Shown here: positions 16,718-25,039 of the stretch, piece after piece
Layout: the number at the start of each line of letters is the position of its first letter
Numbering within the stretch: position 1 is the first letter of the stretch
Assembly: GCF_008014695.1 (NCBI RefSeq)
Contig: NZ_VOXE01000003.1
Span: 584,313 to 648,312 of the forward strand
Reading direction: 5' to 3'
Source of the DNA: Chryseobacterium sp.
GTDB taxonomy: Bacteria > Bacteroidota > Bacteroidia > Flavobacteriales > Weeksellaceae
DNA: 64,000 nucleotides
The notes under the pieces: generated by a model
Databases searched by the model: none
What the model was told of the DNA's origin: nothing
The model's input: only the letters and a program-made list of their open reading frames with translations
Made by a program: the position numbers and the translations under genes

Positions 16718-19642
16718 ATGATAAGAAAAAAGTTATTGATGCTTTTTGCTGCGGGGATCCTCTTCAGTGCTCAGGCACAGGACTACCAGTGGAAAGAAGC
16801 TAAGAGTGGCGGTTACACGTATAAGTACGTAACCAATGATCCCACGCAGGCCAGGTTTTATACCCTGAAGAACGGTCTTACCGTAATCCTGAGCCCTACC
16901 AAGAAGGACCCGAGAATTCAGGCGTACATCGCAACAAAAGCGGGCAGCAAGACCGATCCTGCTACGAACACCGGATTGGCGCACTATCTGGAGCACATGC
17001 TTTTCAAAGGTACCGACAAGTACGGATCCCTGGACTGGGCCAAAGAAAAAGTGGAACTGGACAAGATTGACGCACTGTACGAACAGTATAACAAATCCAA
17101 AGACGAAGTTAAGCGTAAGGCGATCTACAAGAAGATCGATTCAGTCTCGGGAGTGGCTGCAAAATATGCCATTGCCAACGAATACGACAAGATGTTGACC
17201 GGAATGGGCGCCCAAGGCACCAACGCCTGGACGAATTTTGAGGAAACCGTTTATACAGACGATGTTCCCTCCAGCTCACTGGACCGTTACCTGGCTGTTC
17301 AGGCCGAAAGATTCAGAAATCCGGTACTGAGGATTTTCCACACCGAGCTTGAAGCCGTCTACGAGGAAAAGAACAGAACTCTGGACAATGACGGAAGAAA
17401 GGTTTTCGAAACCCTTTTCGCGACTTTGTTTAAGAACCACAACTACGGTAAACAGACGACGATCGGAACCGTGGAGCATTTAAAGAACCCTTCCCTTGTT
17501 GAGATCCGTAACTATTTCAACAATTATTATGTTCCCAACAATATGGGAGTAATCCTCTCCGGAGATTTTAATCCTGACGATGCGATTGCGAAAATTGATA
17601 AGGCCTTCTCCTATATGAAGAACAAGCCGGTGCCGAAATATACCTTCCAGCCCGAACAGCCAATGGCCGCTCCAATCGTTAAAGAAATTGTAGGACCTGA
17701 TGCCGAAAGCCTTACCATCGGTTACCGTTTGCCGGGAAATAAAGACAAAGACGTTCTGCTTGCAGATCTGGTAGGATCTATCCTGACCAACGGAAAGGCA
17801 GGACTTCTGGATCTGAACCTTGTTAAAAAACAAAAATTGCTTCGTGCAAGTGCATTCACGTACACCCTGCAGGATCACGGAATCCTCTATCTTTCCGCAG
17901 CCCCAACAACGGGACAGACCCTGGAAGAAGTACAGACCCTGGTGCTTAGCGAAATCGAAAACCTGAAAAAAGGAAATTTTGATGCTGATTTAATTCCATC
18001 AATCATCAACAACATCAAAAAAGAGAAAATCCAGAGCACCGAACGTTACGGCGACAGAGCATCCATGCTGCAGAGTGCTTTTAACGCCGAACTGGACTGG
18101 AAAGACCAGGTTGCGTATGTAGATGATATCTCCAAAATCACAAAAGAAGACGTCGTAGCCTTTGCAAATAAGTACTTCGGCAATAATTATGTGGCCATCC
18201 TTAAGAAAAAAGGCGAGAACAAAAACCCGCAGAAAATTGAGAAACCGTCTATCACCCCTGTTGAAACGAACCCGGATAAGCAGTCTGCGTTCGTAAAAAT
18301 GGTGAACGAGATGCCATCAACGCCTTCAGAGCCTGTGTTCCTGAACTTCGATAAGGATATCCAGAAGTCCAAATTGGGTAAAGCTGAGGTTCTTTACGTA
18401 CCGAATACCGATAACCAACTGTACAGACTGAGATACCGTTACAAAGTAGGAACACTTAATGATCCTAAACAGTCTCTGGCCTCCCAGTACCTTCAGTTTT
18501 TAGGAACCGACAAAAAGTCTTCTGAAGAAATCTCCAAGGAGTTCTACAAGATCGCGTCGAGTTTCAATGTATCCACAGGTGAGGAGTACACCATGGTGAC
18601 CATTGAAGGTTTGCAGGAGAATTTTGATAAGGCGGTGAAGCTTTATGAAGACCTTGTTGTGAACGCAAAACCGGACGAAACCGCGCTTGCGGCGCTTAAA
18701 GCCCGTATTGCAAAATCCAGAAAGGATGCAAAAGCCAATAAGGGAGCCATTCTGCAGGGACTTACGAGCTATGCCATGTACGGCCCGAAGAATAAATTCA
18801 ACAACACGCTTTCCGATGCGGAAATCAATGCGATCACCACTCAGGAACTTGTGGACAAAATGAAAAACTTGAACAATTATGAGCAGACGGTCATTTATTA
18901 CGGACCGGAATCTCTTAAAAACCTCACTGCAAAACTGGGAACCATGCACAAAGTTCCGTCAACGTTTGCCTCTGCGGGACCGCTGAAGACTTTTAAGCAG
19001 CTTCCACAGACCAAAACTCAGGTGCTGTTCACGGATTATGATATGGTTCAGGCCGAAACAAGATGGATCCGCAATACGGATACCTACGATCCGGCCAAAA
19101 CACCTATGGTAATGGTTTTCAACAACTATTTCGGTGGTGGTATGGGCTCTGTAGTTTTCCAGACCATTCGTGAAAGTAAAGCTTTGGCTTACAGTACCTA
19201 CGGGTATTATGTGCAGCCTTCGAAAAAAGAGGACCAGTATTATATGATGAGTTATGTGGGCAGCCAGGCCGATAAGTTTGGTGATGCCGTAGGCGCCATG
19301 AACGAACTGCTTACCACCATGCCTCAGCTTCCTGTAAACCTGGATCTGGCCAAGAATTCGGTGAAGAAGGACATCCAGACCGAAAGGATTATGCAGGACG
19401 ATATCATCTTCAGATATCTGGGTGCTAAACAACTCGGCTTGAAAGACGATATCCGTAAAGACCTGTACACAAATGTGGACAAGATTACGATGAACGACCT
19501 TAAAAACTTCCATGCGACCAATATTTCAGGCAAGCCTTACACGTATGCGTTGGTGGCTTCTGAAAAGAATATGAAAATGGACGATCTAAAAAAGATTGGC
19601 GAAGTGAAGAAAATTACCCTGGAAGAACTTTTCGGGTACTAA
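16718..19642 (+). CDS. M16 family insulinase-like metallopeptidase
   Basis: This 974-residue exported protease has a signal peptide (residues 1-20, ending FSAQA). It contains two M16 halves in one chain. The first has the inverted zinc motif HYLEH (His89, Glu92, His93), with the further ligand Glu in ELEAVYEEKNR. The second half (from about residue 520) lacks HxxEH, as expected for the non-catalytic half; it holds the RESKALAYSTYGYYVQPS region that closes the active site. Substrates are unknown; periplasmic peptide degradation is likely. The gene has a visibly higher GC and stricter codon choice than its neighbours, as in highly expressed genes. Confidence 0.9.
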   Translation: MIRKKLLMLFAAGILFSAQAQDYQWKEAKSGGYTYKYVTNDPTQARFYTLKNGLTVILSPTKKDPRIQAYIATKAGSKTDPATNTGLAHYLEHMLFKGTDKYGSLDWAKEKVELDKIDALYEQYNKSKDEVKRKAIYKKIDSVSGVAAKYAIANEYDKMLTGMGAQGTNAWTNFEETVYTDDVPSSSLDRYLAVQAERFRNPVLRIFHTELEAVYEEKNRTLDNDGRKVFETLFATLFKNHNYGKQTTIGTVEHLKNPSLVEIRNYFNNYYVPNNMGVILSGDFNPDDAIAKIDKAFSYMKNKPVPKYTFQPEQPMAAPIVKEIVGPDAESLTIGYRLPGNKDKDVLLADLVGSILTNGKAGLLDLNLVKKQKLLRASAFTYTLQDHGILYLSAAPTTGQTLEEVQTLVLSEIENLKKGNFDADLIPSIINNIKKEKIQSTERYGDRASMLQSAFNAELDWKDQVAYVDDISKITKEDVVAFANKYFGNNYVAILKKKGENKNPQKIEKPSITPVETNPDKQSAFVKMVNEMPSTPSEPVFLNFDKDIQKSKLGKAEVLYVPNTDNQLYRLRYRYKVGTLNDPKQSLASQYLQFLGTDKKSSEEISKEFYKIASSFNVSTGEEYTMVTIEGLQENFDKAVKLYEDLVVNAKPDETALAALKARIAKSRKDAKANKGAILQGLTSYAMYGPKNKFNNTLSDAEINAITTQELVDKMKNLNNYEQTVIYYGPESLKNLTAKLGTMHKVPSTFASAGPLKTFKQLPQTKTQVLFTDYDMVQAETRWIRNTDTYDPAKTPMVMVFNNYFGGGMGSVVFQTIRESKALAYSTYGYYVQPSKKEDQYYMMSYVGSQADKFGDAVGAMNELLTTMPQLPVNLDLAKNSVKKDIQTERIMQDDIIFRYLGAKQLGLKDDIRKDLYTNVDKITMNDLKNFHATNISGKPYTYALVASEKNMKMDDLKKIGEVKKITLEELFGY

Positions 19643-19665
19643 ACCTTACAGCATACTGATTACAG

Positions 19666-19696
19666 AAACTGCTCCGGATTCGGAGCAGTTTTTTTG
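19666..19696 (+). terminator. Rho-independent terminator of the M16 gene
   Basis: An 11-bp stem (AAACTGCTCCG / CGGAGCAGTTT) with a GATT loop runs into seven T's, 24 bp after the stop codon. Confidence 0.9.
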
Positions 19697-19697
19697 T

Positions 19698-19735
19698 GTC
19701 ATTGCGAGGAGGAGGCACGATGACGAAGCAATCCC
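19698..19735 (+). repeat. REP-like intergenic repeat
   Basis: This element opens with GTCATTGCGAGG and ends with ACGAAGCAATCCC, the common bacterial GTCATTGCGAG...GAAGCAATC intergenic repeat. A relative is at 29171 and a variant (GTCATTCTGA) at 35781. Confidence 0.6.
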
Positions 19736-19976
19736 AAAGTTTTTATTTGGGCGCCTCCGGATAGCTATCGGAACCGCCCGCGTTTACCCTGAGCCTGCGA
19801 AGGGATCCCGATTTTTTCTGTTTCGCTTTGCTACACAGAAAAAGAGCTCCACTCAGGTGGGGGCGCAGTGATTGCTTAGTAGAAAGATTATTTTTAGAAA
19901 GAAAAGCGGAAAGGCCGGAGAGTTTGTGCAGGGGGCTTTCATCTCGTGTCCTGCGGACAAGACGAAAGCTTAGTTA
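19736..19976. repeat. Left end of the array: repeat tail and hairpin
   Basis: There is no gene here. 19746-19779 forms an imperfect hairpin around GGATAGCTATC. 19801-19890 matches the outer tail of long repeats A and C (GGATCCCG, then AAAAAGAGCTCCACTCAGG, and TTAGTAGAAAGATTAT as in copy C), so it looks like a truncated copy. 19935-19969 is a hairpin (GCTTTC...GTGTCC / GGACAAGACGAAAGC, TGC loop). GTTA at 19973 follows the stop of the last cassette gene. Confidence 0.55.
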
Positions 19977-19988
19977 TTAGCTGCAGTA

Positions 19989-20507
19989 TTATTTTTTTCT
20001 TTTTAATTTATCATTTTCAGTTTTAAGTAAATTTATGCTATCATTCAGAATTTTATTTCGGTCTTTAAATTCTTGTTTTTCAGTATCAAATTTAGAATTT
20101 CCATTGTCAAAACCAAGTTTGTATGCTCCGCCTATTGTTATGACTAATACAGTCCAAAAAAAAGGGTTTTTAATTAAACTAATAATTAAATTCTCTGATT
20201 TTGATTTGTTAGGTTTTAATGTTTCGCAAGATTTTATTGCTCCCTTAAATTTCGCTAACTCTCTATCAAATTCCGATAAATAATAACCGCTGAATTTGGA
20301 TTTATTGGCTGACTGTAACATTTTATAAGGTCCGCTATTTTCATCAAAATTTGTATAAATATAATCTTCAACTTTTGAAATCCATGATAAAAACTCTGTA
20401 CTTGCATCACTAATATACTGACCATGAGCAATTTTTTTATTGTTCTCACTAGAGTAATTATCTCCTTCTTTTATTAATTCTGTGATGTAAACATTTTTGT
20501 TTTTCAT
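19989..20507 (-). CDS. Hypothetical membrane-anchored coiled-coil protein (cassette gene A)
   Basis: I do not recognise this 172-residue protein. It has a charged soluble N-terminal part (1-110), one hydrophobic helix (about residues 111-128, NPFFWTVLVITIGGAYKLGF) and a Lys/Glu/Asn-rich C-terminal coiled coil (about 135-172, ILNDSINLLKTENDKLKRKK). A single helix with a cytosolic sensor-like half would suit an effector or signalling adaptor, but this is a guess. The ATG at 20507 follows 28 bp after the site-i boundary GTTAGCTGCA. It is very AT-rich and the last gene of the array in the reading direction. Confidence 0.65.
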   Translation of the reverse strand: MKNKNVYITELIKEGDNYSSENNKKIAHGQYISDASTEFLSWISKVEDYIYTNFDENSGPYKMLQSANKSKFSGYYLSEFDRELAKFKGAIKSCETLKPNKSKSENLIISLIKNPFFWTVLVITIGGAYKLGFDNGNSKFDTEKQEFKDRNKILNDSINLLKTENDKLKRKK

Positions 20508-20536
20508 TTAGGGCAGTTTTTTTGAAATATTGCAGC

Positions 20537-20662
20537 TAACGATTGGCAGGTTTAAGAATTTGCGGTTTTTCTTGCAAAAACTTGTCTGCCCGCACTAAAA
20601 TTAATTAAAATTGATGAAAGAAGTTTAAGCACTTCGCCCGCAATTTTTTAAACCTGTTGTTA
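20537..20662. repeat. attC-like imperfect palindrome, site i
   Basis: This 126-bp element has ends TAAC (20537) and GTTA (20659). The arms GGCAGGTTTAAGAATTTGCGG (20545-20565) and CCGCAATTTTTTAAACCTG (20638-20656) pair with few mismatches, and a further hairpin (GGTTTTTCTTGCAAAAACT) lies inside. On the minus strand it separates cassette genes B and A; gene B's reading frame runs into it. Confidence 0.65.
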
Positions 20663-21117
20663 TGGGTTGGCTTTCTTTCTGGATATTTTTCAAGTTCCTT
20701 ATTTAAGTCGTTTACTATGTTTTTTATAATATTATTGTCGGCAATAAATTCAACAAAATATTCTATGTCTTCGATTGCAGATTGTGGTCGGAATTCAAGG
20801 TCAAACTTTATTTTAATTGCTTTTATTTCGGAATCAAAATTGTTCGTTAGTTCAAATGATATATTTGGTTCTAAGAAGCAAATGTCTAAACATTCTGGTC
20901 GAGTATTATTAGAAAGATTATCGAACCATTGTATTAGTCTTTTAAAGTCCCAGGTCGTTAAAGAAGGGTCAACTGTTTCCCAAAGTCCAAGTTTACTATT
21001 TACTTTAATATAAATATTCAACCAATTACTATCCCAATCCCCGTCTGTAATTTTCGGATATTGGTAGTTGATAATTTTAAGTTCAACGGTCTGATTGTCT
21101 ATTCCTGTAAATGTCAT
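20605..21117 (-). CDS. WapI-family-like immunity protein (cassette gene B)
   Basis: This 170-residue protein resembles the WapI-type immunity proteins that neutralise contact-dependent toxins. The pattern is DWDSNWLNIYIKVNSKLGLW, then DPSLTTWDFKRLIQWFDNL, then strands with CLDICFLEPNISFEL. No toxin gene accompanies it, so it may be an orphan immunity gene. The last 19 or so residues (from about NNRFKKLRAK) are encoded by the attC-like site i, so the original C-terminus may have been different. Start ATG at 21117 lies about 26 bp after the repeat boundary GTTATGGG. The family call is from pattern memory, not a search. Confidence 0.55.
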   Translation of the reverse strand: MTFTGIDNQTVELKIINYQYPKITDGDWDSNWLNIYIKVNSKLGLWETVDPSLTTWDFKRLIQWFDNLSNNTRPECLDICFLEPNISFELTNNFDSEIKAIKIKFDLEFRPQSAIEDIEYFVEFIADNNIIKNIVNDLNKELEKYPERKPTHNNRFKKLRAKCLNFFHQF

Positions 21118-21142
21118 TCATGTCGGTCTTTAAGCTTACCCA

Positions 21143-21558
21143 TAACTCGTTTATATGTATGACAAAACTATATAAATCCCACACCCTCCGTTTGCGTTGT
21201 ATAATAAGCGTCATACTTTTCCTCCCGCTAATCTACTCAAAAAACCTCCCCACGCAACTATTCACCCATAAAATAATTACGAAAATACACTCCATCCAAC
21301 AAAACCTTTAAAGACAATTAAAAAATTAAGTCGAAACCTTGCCAATTCAGCAATAATTTTTTTAATTTTGGTTGAGCCACAAAGAGAAGAAGCGTAGAAC
21401 TATGCAGGTTGGTTTCAGCACAGATGTTGGCGGTGCTTCTTTTGCACCGTGCTTTCGGTTTCCGGGATCCCGCTTGCTACACATAAAAAGAGCTCCACTC
21501 AGGTCGGGGCGCGGTGACTACTTCAATTTAAACGCAATTTTTTGAATCATTTCCGTTA
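21143..21558. repeat. Long array repeat, copy A
   Basis: This repeat of about 416 bp has ends TAAC (21143) and GTTA (21555). It starts AACTCGTTTATATGTATGAC (with an imperfect hairpin to about 21215), then CCCGCTAATCTACTCAAAAA, an AT-rich core (AATTCAGCAATAATTTTTTT), a GC-richer part (GGTTGGTTTCAGCAC) and a GGATCCCG...GAGCTCCACTCAGG tail (21466-21512). It carries no gene; its GTTA overlaps the TAAC of site ii (GTTAAC), so it looks like a gene-less cassette. Confidence 0.7.
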
Positions 21559-21681
21559 ACGGTTCGGAGCTTTGCGATGGTGGGCAATCGAAGCACAAAT
21601 CTTCAATTTTGTATAAAAGTTGAACCGAAGGACAACCGTTGAACTTTGCAGTTTCGCCCCACTATTGCAAAACTCTTGTTA
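21557..21681. repeat. attC-like imperfect palindrome, site ii
   Basis: This 125-bp element has ends TAAC (21557) and GTTA (21678). Arms GAGCTTTGCGATGGTGGGC (21567-21585) and GCCCCACTATTGCAAAACTC (21656-21675) pair with few mismatches. It lies directly after the stop of cassette gene C. Confidence 0.65.
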
Positions 21682-21693
21682 CCAGCAGTTTTT

Positions 21694-22248
21694 TCATTTC
21701 TTAATTCCTCCAAATATTTCTTTTAATTCTATTCGAGTTTCAGTTATAAATTCATTTTTATTATTTTCGAAAAGCGATCTTAAATTTTCCCAGAAAGTTT
21801 TTTTTTCGAAGTTTATAGTTGTAGAATATTCATTTGGTTCATCAATATATATTTTCGACTTAAATAACTTACCATTTTTATAAAATTGAACTTCAGCCCC
21901 TTTTAACCCATAGTCGAGTTGATTATTTATCGCATTCTTGTTAATTTCATTAAATTCAAGACCTGGATTTCCATAAGAATTGTTTTCAGTAAAATCATTT
22001 GCATAAAAATATTCAATTTCTTGTTGTCTTGTGAAACCCTTTGTTTTTGGATTTTCAAATCGTAATATTATTAATCTGTCTTGTAGAAATCCAGCAGTTA
22101 TTTCGGTTTTGTCAGCGGGATTTTTGGGAACATAAACATCAAAAATTGTGTTACCATTTTTCTCAAGTTGTTTTCTTAAATATAAATTAGAGTTTTCTAG
22201 TTTATTTTTGAAAAATGAAATCCAATTATGTTCAGTTGTTTCTTTCAT
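21694..22248 (-). CDS. Hypothetical protein (cassette gene C)
   Basis: I do not recognise this soluble protein of 184 residues. I start it at the ATG at 22248 (MKETTEHNWISFF), 28 bp after the site-iii boundary; the frame is open further upstream but that part is the palindrome itself. It is rich in Asn, Lys and Glu, with probable beta strands in the middle (QDRLIILRFENP, VQFYKNGKLFKSKIYIDEP) and a helical C-terminus. A bacteriocin-immunity or defence-related role would fit the neighbours, but nothing in the sequence proves it. Confidence 0.65.
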   Translation of the reverse strand: MKETTEHNWISFFKNKLENSNLYLRKQLEKNGNTIFDVYVPKNPADKTEITAGFLQDRLIILRFENPKTKGFTRQQEIEYFYANDFTENNSYGNPGLEFNEINKNAINNQLDYGLKGAEVQFYKNGKLFKSKIYIDEPNEYSTTINFEKKTFWENLRSLFENNKNEFITETRIELKEIFGGIKK

Positions 22249-22275
22249 TTGCGAGGTCTTTGATAAAATTGTAGG

Positions 22276-22400
22276 TAACGGCCGGGTGTTTCTGTTGGCG
22301 GGGATTCTTATAACTGCTTTTTGTAAATATAACAAAATGAACAACTAGCGAAAATCTTGATGATGTAAACTTCAACCCCGCTAATAGAAATACTGTGTTA
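22276..22400. repeat. attC-like imperfect palindrome, site iii
   Basis: This 125-bp element has ends TAAC (22276) and GTTA (22397). Arms GTGTTTCTGTTGGCGGGG (from 22286) and CCCCGCTAATAGAAATAC (22377-22394) are nearly complementary. It lies between cassette genes D and C. Confidence 0.68.
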
Positions 22401-22412
22401 GCTGCAGTGTTA

Positions 22413-22775
22413 TTATTCTAAATTTTCGTAACCAGATTTCCCGTTTTTTTTAAGGAATAATAATCCTAAAATTATTAAGAACCCAGATAGGCCAATTACT
22501 GAGACTAAAAAGTCCATTCCCTCTGATAAATTATATATGAATGTTACAAACGTTGTCATTCCAAGTCCATAAAGCGCCCACTTTTTCCATTTAAATAACA
22601 TCAATGTAAAGAATATATCAAGTAAAGTAATTAAAAATAATACTATGTTTTTTGAACTTGTATCATTTGAAATATTTATTATATCATTTTTTGCAATATA
22701 CAAGCTTGCTATTAATGTAATTATTAAATAACAAATCAAGACAATGTTCATATTTTTATTATTTACATTACTCAC
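22413..22775 (-). CDS. Small membrane protein with four helices (cassette gene D)
   Basis: This 120-residue protein is mostly membrane: hydrophobic segments at about residues 10-28, 43-60, 66-85 and 88-107, with a Lys-rich end. The family is not recognised. The start is uncertain: GTG at 22775 or the ATG at 22751, which begins MNIVLICYLIITL. Only about 79 bp separate the GTG from the repeat-B boundary GTTAGCTGCA. It is very AT-rich, more than flanking core genes. Confidence 0.65.
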   Translation of the reverse strand: MSNVNNKNMNIVLICYLIITLIASLYIAKNDIINISNDTSSKNIVLFLITLLDIFFTLMLFKWKKWALYGLGMTTFVTFIYNLSEGMDFLVSVIGLSGFLIILGLLFLKKNGKSGYENLE

Positions 22776-22853
22776 TTTAGAGATAATTTGATTATTATAA
22801 ATTAAATAAGATCAGTTTTTCTTTTGATGAACTGCTGGTTGTAACATTGCAGC

Positions 22854-23222
22854 TAACTCGTTTATATGTATGACCAAACTATATAAATCCCACCAACTTC
22901 CGTTGGCTTTGTATAATAAGCTCATACTTTTCCTCCCGCTAATCTACTCAAAAAACCTTCCCTCGCAACCATTCCCCCATAAATTAATTATGGAATACAT
23001 CCCATCGATCGAAAATCCTTAAAGACAATTAAAAAATTAAGTCGAAACCTTGCTAATTCAGCAATAAATTTTTTAATTTTGGGTGAGCCCAAAAGAGAAG
23101 AAGCGCATCGCGATGCAGGTTGGTTTCAGCACAAAATGGGGGCGGTGCTGCGTAGTTTCCCGAAATGCTGTTGCACCCATCACCTGAGTACTCTCTGAAA
23201 GCGCAGTTACCTGTAATTGTTA
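22854..23222. repeat. Long array repeat, copy B
   Basis: This repeat of about 369 bp has ends TAAC (22854) and GTTA (23219). It shares the AACTCGTTTATATGTATGAC start, the CCCGCTAATCTACTCAAAAA block and the AATTCAGCAATAA core with copies A and C; homology fades after CTGTTGCACC (about 23177), where it lacks the GGATCCCG tail. No gene is inside; the ORFs across it are incidental. Confidence 0.7.
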
Positions 23223-23225
23223 TGG

Positions 23226-23681
23226 TTAGTTGTAGCCTTTGCCTATACAAAGCGTTCGAACTTTTTCAATCTCATCATTTTCAATTAAACTTGGCCTCAT
23301 ACATTTGTTAGCATATAGGAATTTTTTGACTTTCGAGCTCTCATTTGTATGTCGTTCTCGATAAATCATATAAATCAGATAATTTTCTCCAACGCGGAAA
23401 TTGTACGCGCAATTCCCCAATGAACCATATAATAAAATTTTTCTTTTTCTAAGTGTACCTTTAAATTTTTCTGTCACTAAAACGGAGTACTTTTTAACTA
23501 AAGAACTTCTATTTTGGGGGTAAGCTTCCGTCTTCACTCTAATTGTCCGTTCAGACAGTATTTTTCCACTGATAATAACATCACTATTAATAATGGCGCC
23601 TTCTCTAGATGAGCGAACACAGGTACAGGCCAAAGCATCACTTGAAAACAATATTAATAACAATAATAAAATTTGTTTCAT
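23226..23681 (-). CDS. TIMP/netrin-like secreted protein (cassette gene E)
   Basis: This 151-residue exported protein has a signal peptide (MKQILLLLLILFSSDALA, cleavage before Cys19), so the mature protein would begin Cys-Thr-Cys-Val. Tissue inhibitors of metalloproteinases (TIMPs) also begin with a free N-terminal C-x-C that binds the protease zinc. The following NSDVIISGKI, VTEKFKG, GNCAYNFRVGENYLIY and NKCMRP fit the netrin/TIMP-like OB fold seen in some bacteria, and five Cys occur in the mature part. A protease-inhibitor role is only inferred. I start at ATG 23681; an upstream ATG at 23720 gives a worse signal peptide. Confidence 0.65.
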   Translation of the reverse strand: MKQILLLLLILFSSDALACTCVRSSREGAIINSDVIISGKILSERTIRVKTEAYPQNRSSLVKKYSVLVTEKFKGTLRKRKILLYGSLGNCAYNFRVGENYLIYMIYRERHTNESSKVKKFLYANKCMRPSLIENDEIEKVRTLCIGKGYN

Positions 23682-23734
23682 GGTAGCATGATTTAAGGTC
23701 ATTGGAAAAAATCGTTTCAAAGGGCAATTTTTCC

Positions 23735-24174
23735 CAACTCGTTTATATGAACGACAAGCCTATACATATCCCCCAAACTCCCGTTGGCTTTGTATAATAA
23801 GCGTCCTACTTTTTCTTCCGCTAATCTACTCAAAAAACCTTCCCACCCAACAATTCCCCATAAATTAATTGTGGAATATAGACCATCCACCGAAAAACTT
23901 TAAAGACAATCAATAATTTTAATTGAAACTTTGCCAATTCAGCAATAATTTTTTTAATTTTGGTTGAGCCCAAAAGAGAAAAAGCGCAGCAAGATGCAGG
24001 TTGGTTTCAGCACAAAATGGGGACGGTGCTGCTCAGTTTCCCGAAATGCTGTTGCACCCGTGCTTTTGGTTTTCAGGATCCCGCTTTGCTGCACATAAAA
24101 AGTACTCAACTCAGGTCGCAGTGACAGTTTAGTAGAAAGATTATTATAAGATGAAGCGACAGAGTGCAAAGTTG
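23735..24174. repeat. Long array repeat, copy C
   Basis: This repeat of about 440 bp has complementary ends CAAC (23735) and GTTG (24171). It has the same block order as copy A, including the GGATCCCG...ACTCAGGT tail and TTAGTAGAAAGATTAT (24132 on), which also occurs in the 19.8-kb fragment. The minus-strand ORF at 23954-24178 lies within the repeat and is not judged a gene. Confidence 0.7.
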
Positions 24175-24214
24175 TCAAAGTTTGGACAGCGGTGATATCA
24201 TTAATATAAAGTTT

Positions 24215-24985
24215 TTAATCTTTACAAAGTTCAACAAATACAAATCCAAGTTTCGTCATCTTTACGTAAGCATAATCAGTGACTTCTAGATCAATTTCTA
24301 AATCTCGGTCTTCTGGATCTTCCGAAGATTTTTCAGCGCTTGTTATCTCTACTTCCGTTTCATACTTTAGGGTGCCTATCGCAACTAAATTTGATATCAG
24401 TGTTTCAGCGCTATCAGAAGATAATTTAATTGCTTGTGAAATATCTTTAATTGCAAAACTAAACCAATCAATTCTAAAATCTGCTGGTTGCTTTTTTTTA
24501 CTTTCTTCAAAGAAAGAACTTAATGGAGGTTGTCGGATACTTTCAACGGCACGGTCGCTTCTTTTTTTATTTAATTGAATATAAATGTAATTTAAAATTG
24601 ATACTTCTTCATTTGAAATTTTATTTAGAACAGAAATAGCATTTTGCTGAAGTAATATTGGAAAGGGTTTTACAAGTAAATTCTTAATTAGCATTGCCCA
24701 CATTTCCTGCAAACGTTCATCCTCTTCAAAAGAGGAAAATTCAAGTAATGGTGCCAACACTTTTAAATTAATTTTTTGGTACTCAACTTTTTTATCGACG
24801 AGATATTTTTGAGCTTTTTCAAGAATTAAAACTTGATTCTTAAATCTTCTTAATCTAACTTGGTCTGCGATTAGTTCGCCAGCTTCATTAAAAGCACTTC
24901 CAAATAATCCCTTAATTAGTTTCTCGCTACTTGCTGCAGCAGTGTCGATTGCTTTTTTACTAGCTAGTAATTCCAAACCATTCAT
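24215..24985 (-). CDS. Abi-alpha / DUF4393 family protein (cassette gene F)
   Basis: This 256-residue protein matches DUF4393, which is linked to the Abi-alpha abortive-infection group. The conserved run is GELIADQVRLRRFKNQVLIL, then EKAQKYL, then LKVLAPLLEFSSFEEDERLQ and MWAMLIKNLL. The C-terminal part (about 165-256) looks like a winged-helix-type domain (SFAIKDISQAIKLSSDSAETLISNLV) plus a strand-rich end. In an anti-phage abortive system the protein would act alone; here there is no partner gene. ATG at 24985 is about 55 bp after the repeat-D boundary GTTGGTA. Confidence 0.75.
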   Translation of the reverse strand: MNGLELLASKKAIDTAAASSEKLIKGLFGSAFNEAGELIADQVRLRRFKNQVLILEKAQKYLVDKKVEYQKINLKVLAPLLEFSSFEEDERLQEMWAMLIKNLLVKPFPILLQQNAISVLNKISNEEVSILNYIYIQLNKKRSDRAVESIRQPPLSSFFEESKKKQPADFRIDWFSFAIKDISQAIKLSSDSAETLISNLVAIGTLKYETEVEITSAEKSSEDPEDRDLEIDLEVTDYAYVKMTKLGFVFVELCKD

Positions 24986-25039
24986 TTTTATGTTTTATAG
25001 ATTAATATTTATGTATATAAGAAACTGGTAGAAAAATAC

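Noticed and set aside
18500-19513. Two long minus-strand ORFs inside the M16 gene
   Set aside because: Antisense shadows of a GC-richer gene with strong codon bias; no family resemblance or start context.
23053-23250. 65-residue minus-strand ORF across repeat B
   Set aside because: It overlaps the stop of the TIMP-like gene and repeat sequence; other copies do not keep the frame.
23954-24178. 74-residue minus-strand ORF in repeat C
   Set aside because: It lies wholly within the repeat; the equivalent frames in copies A, B and D are not kept.
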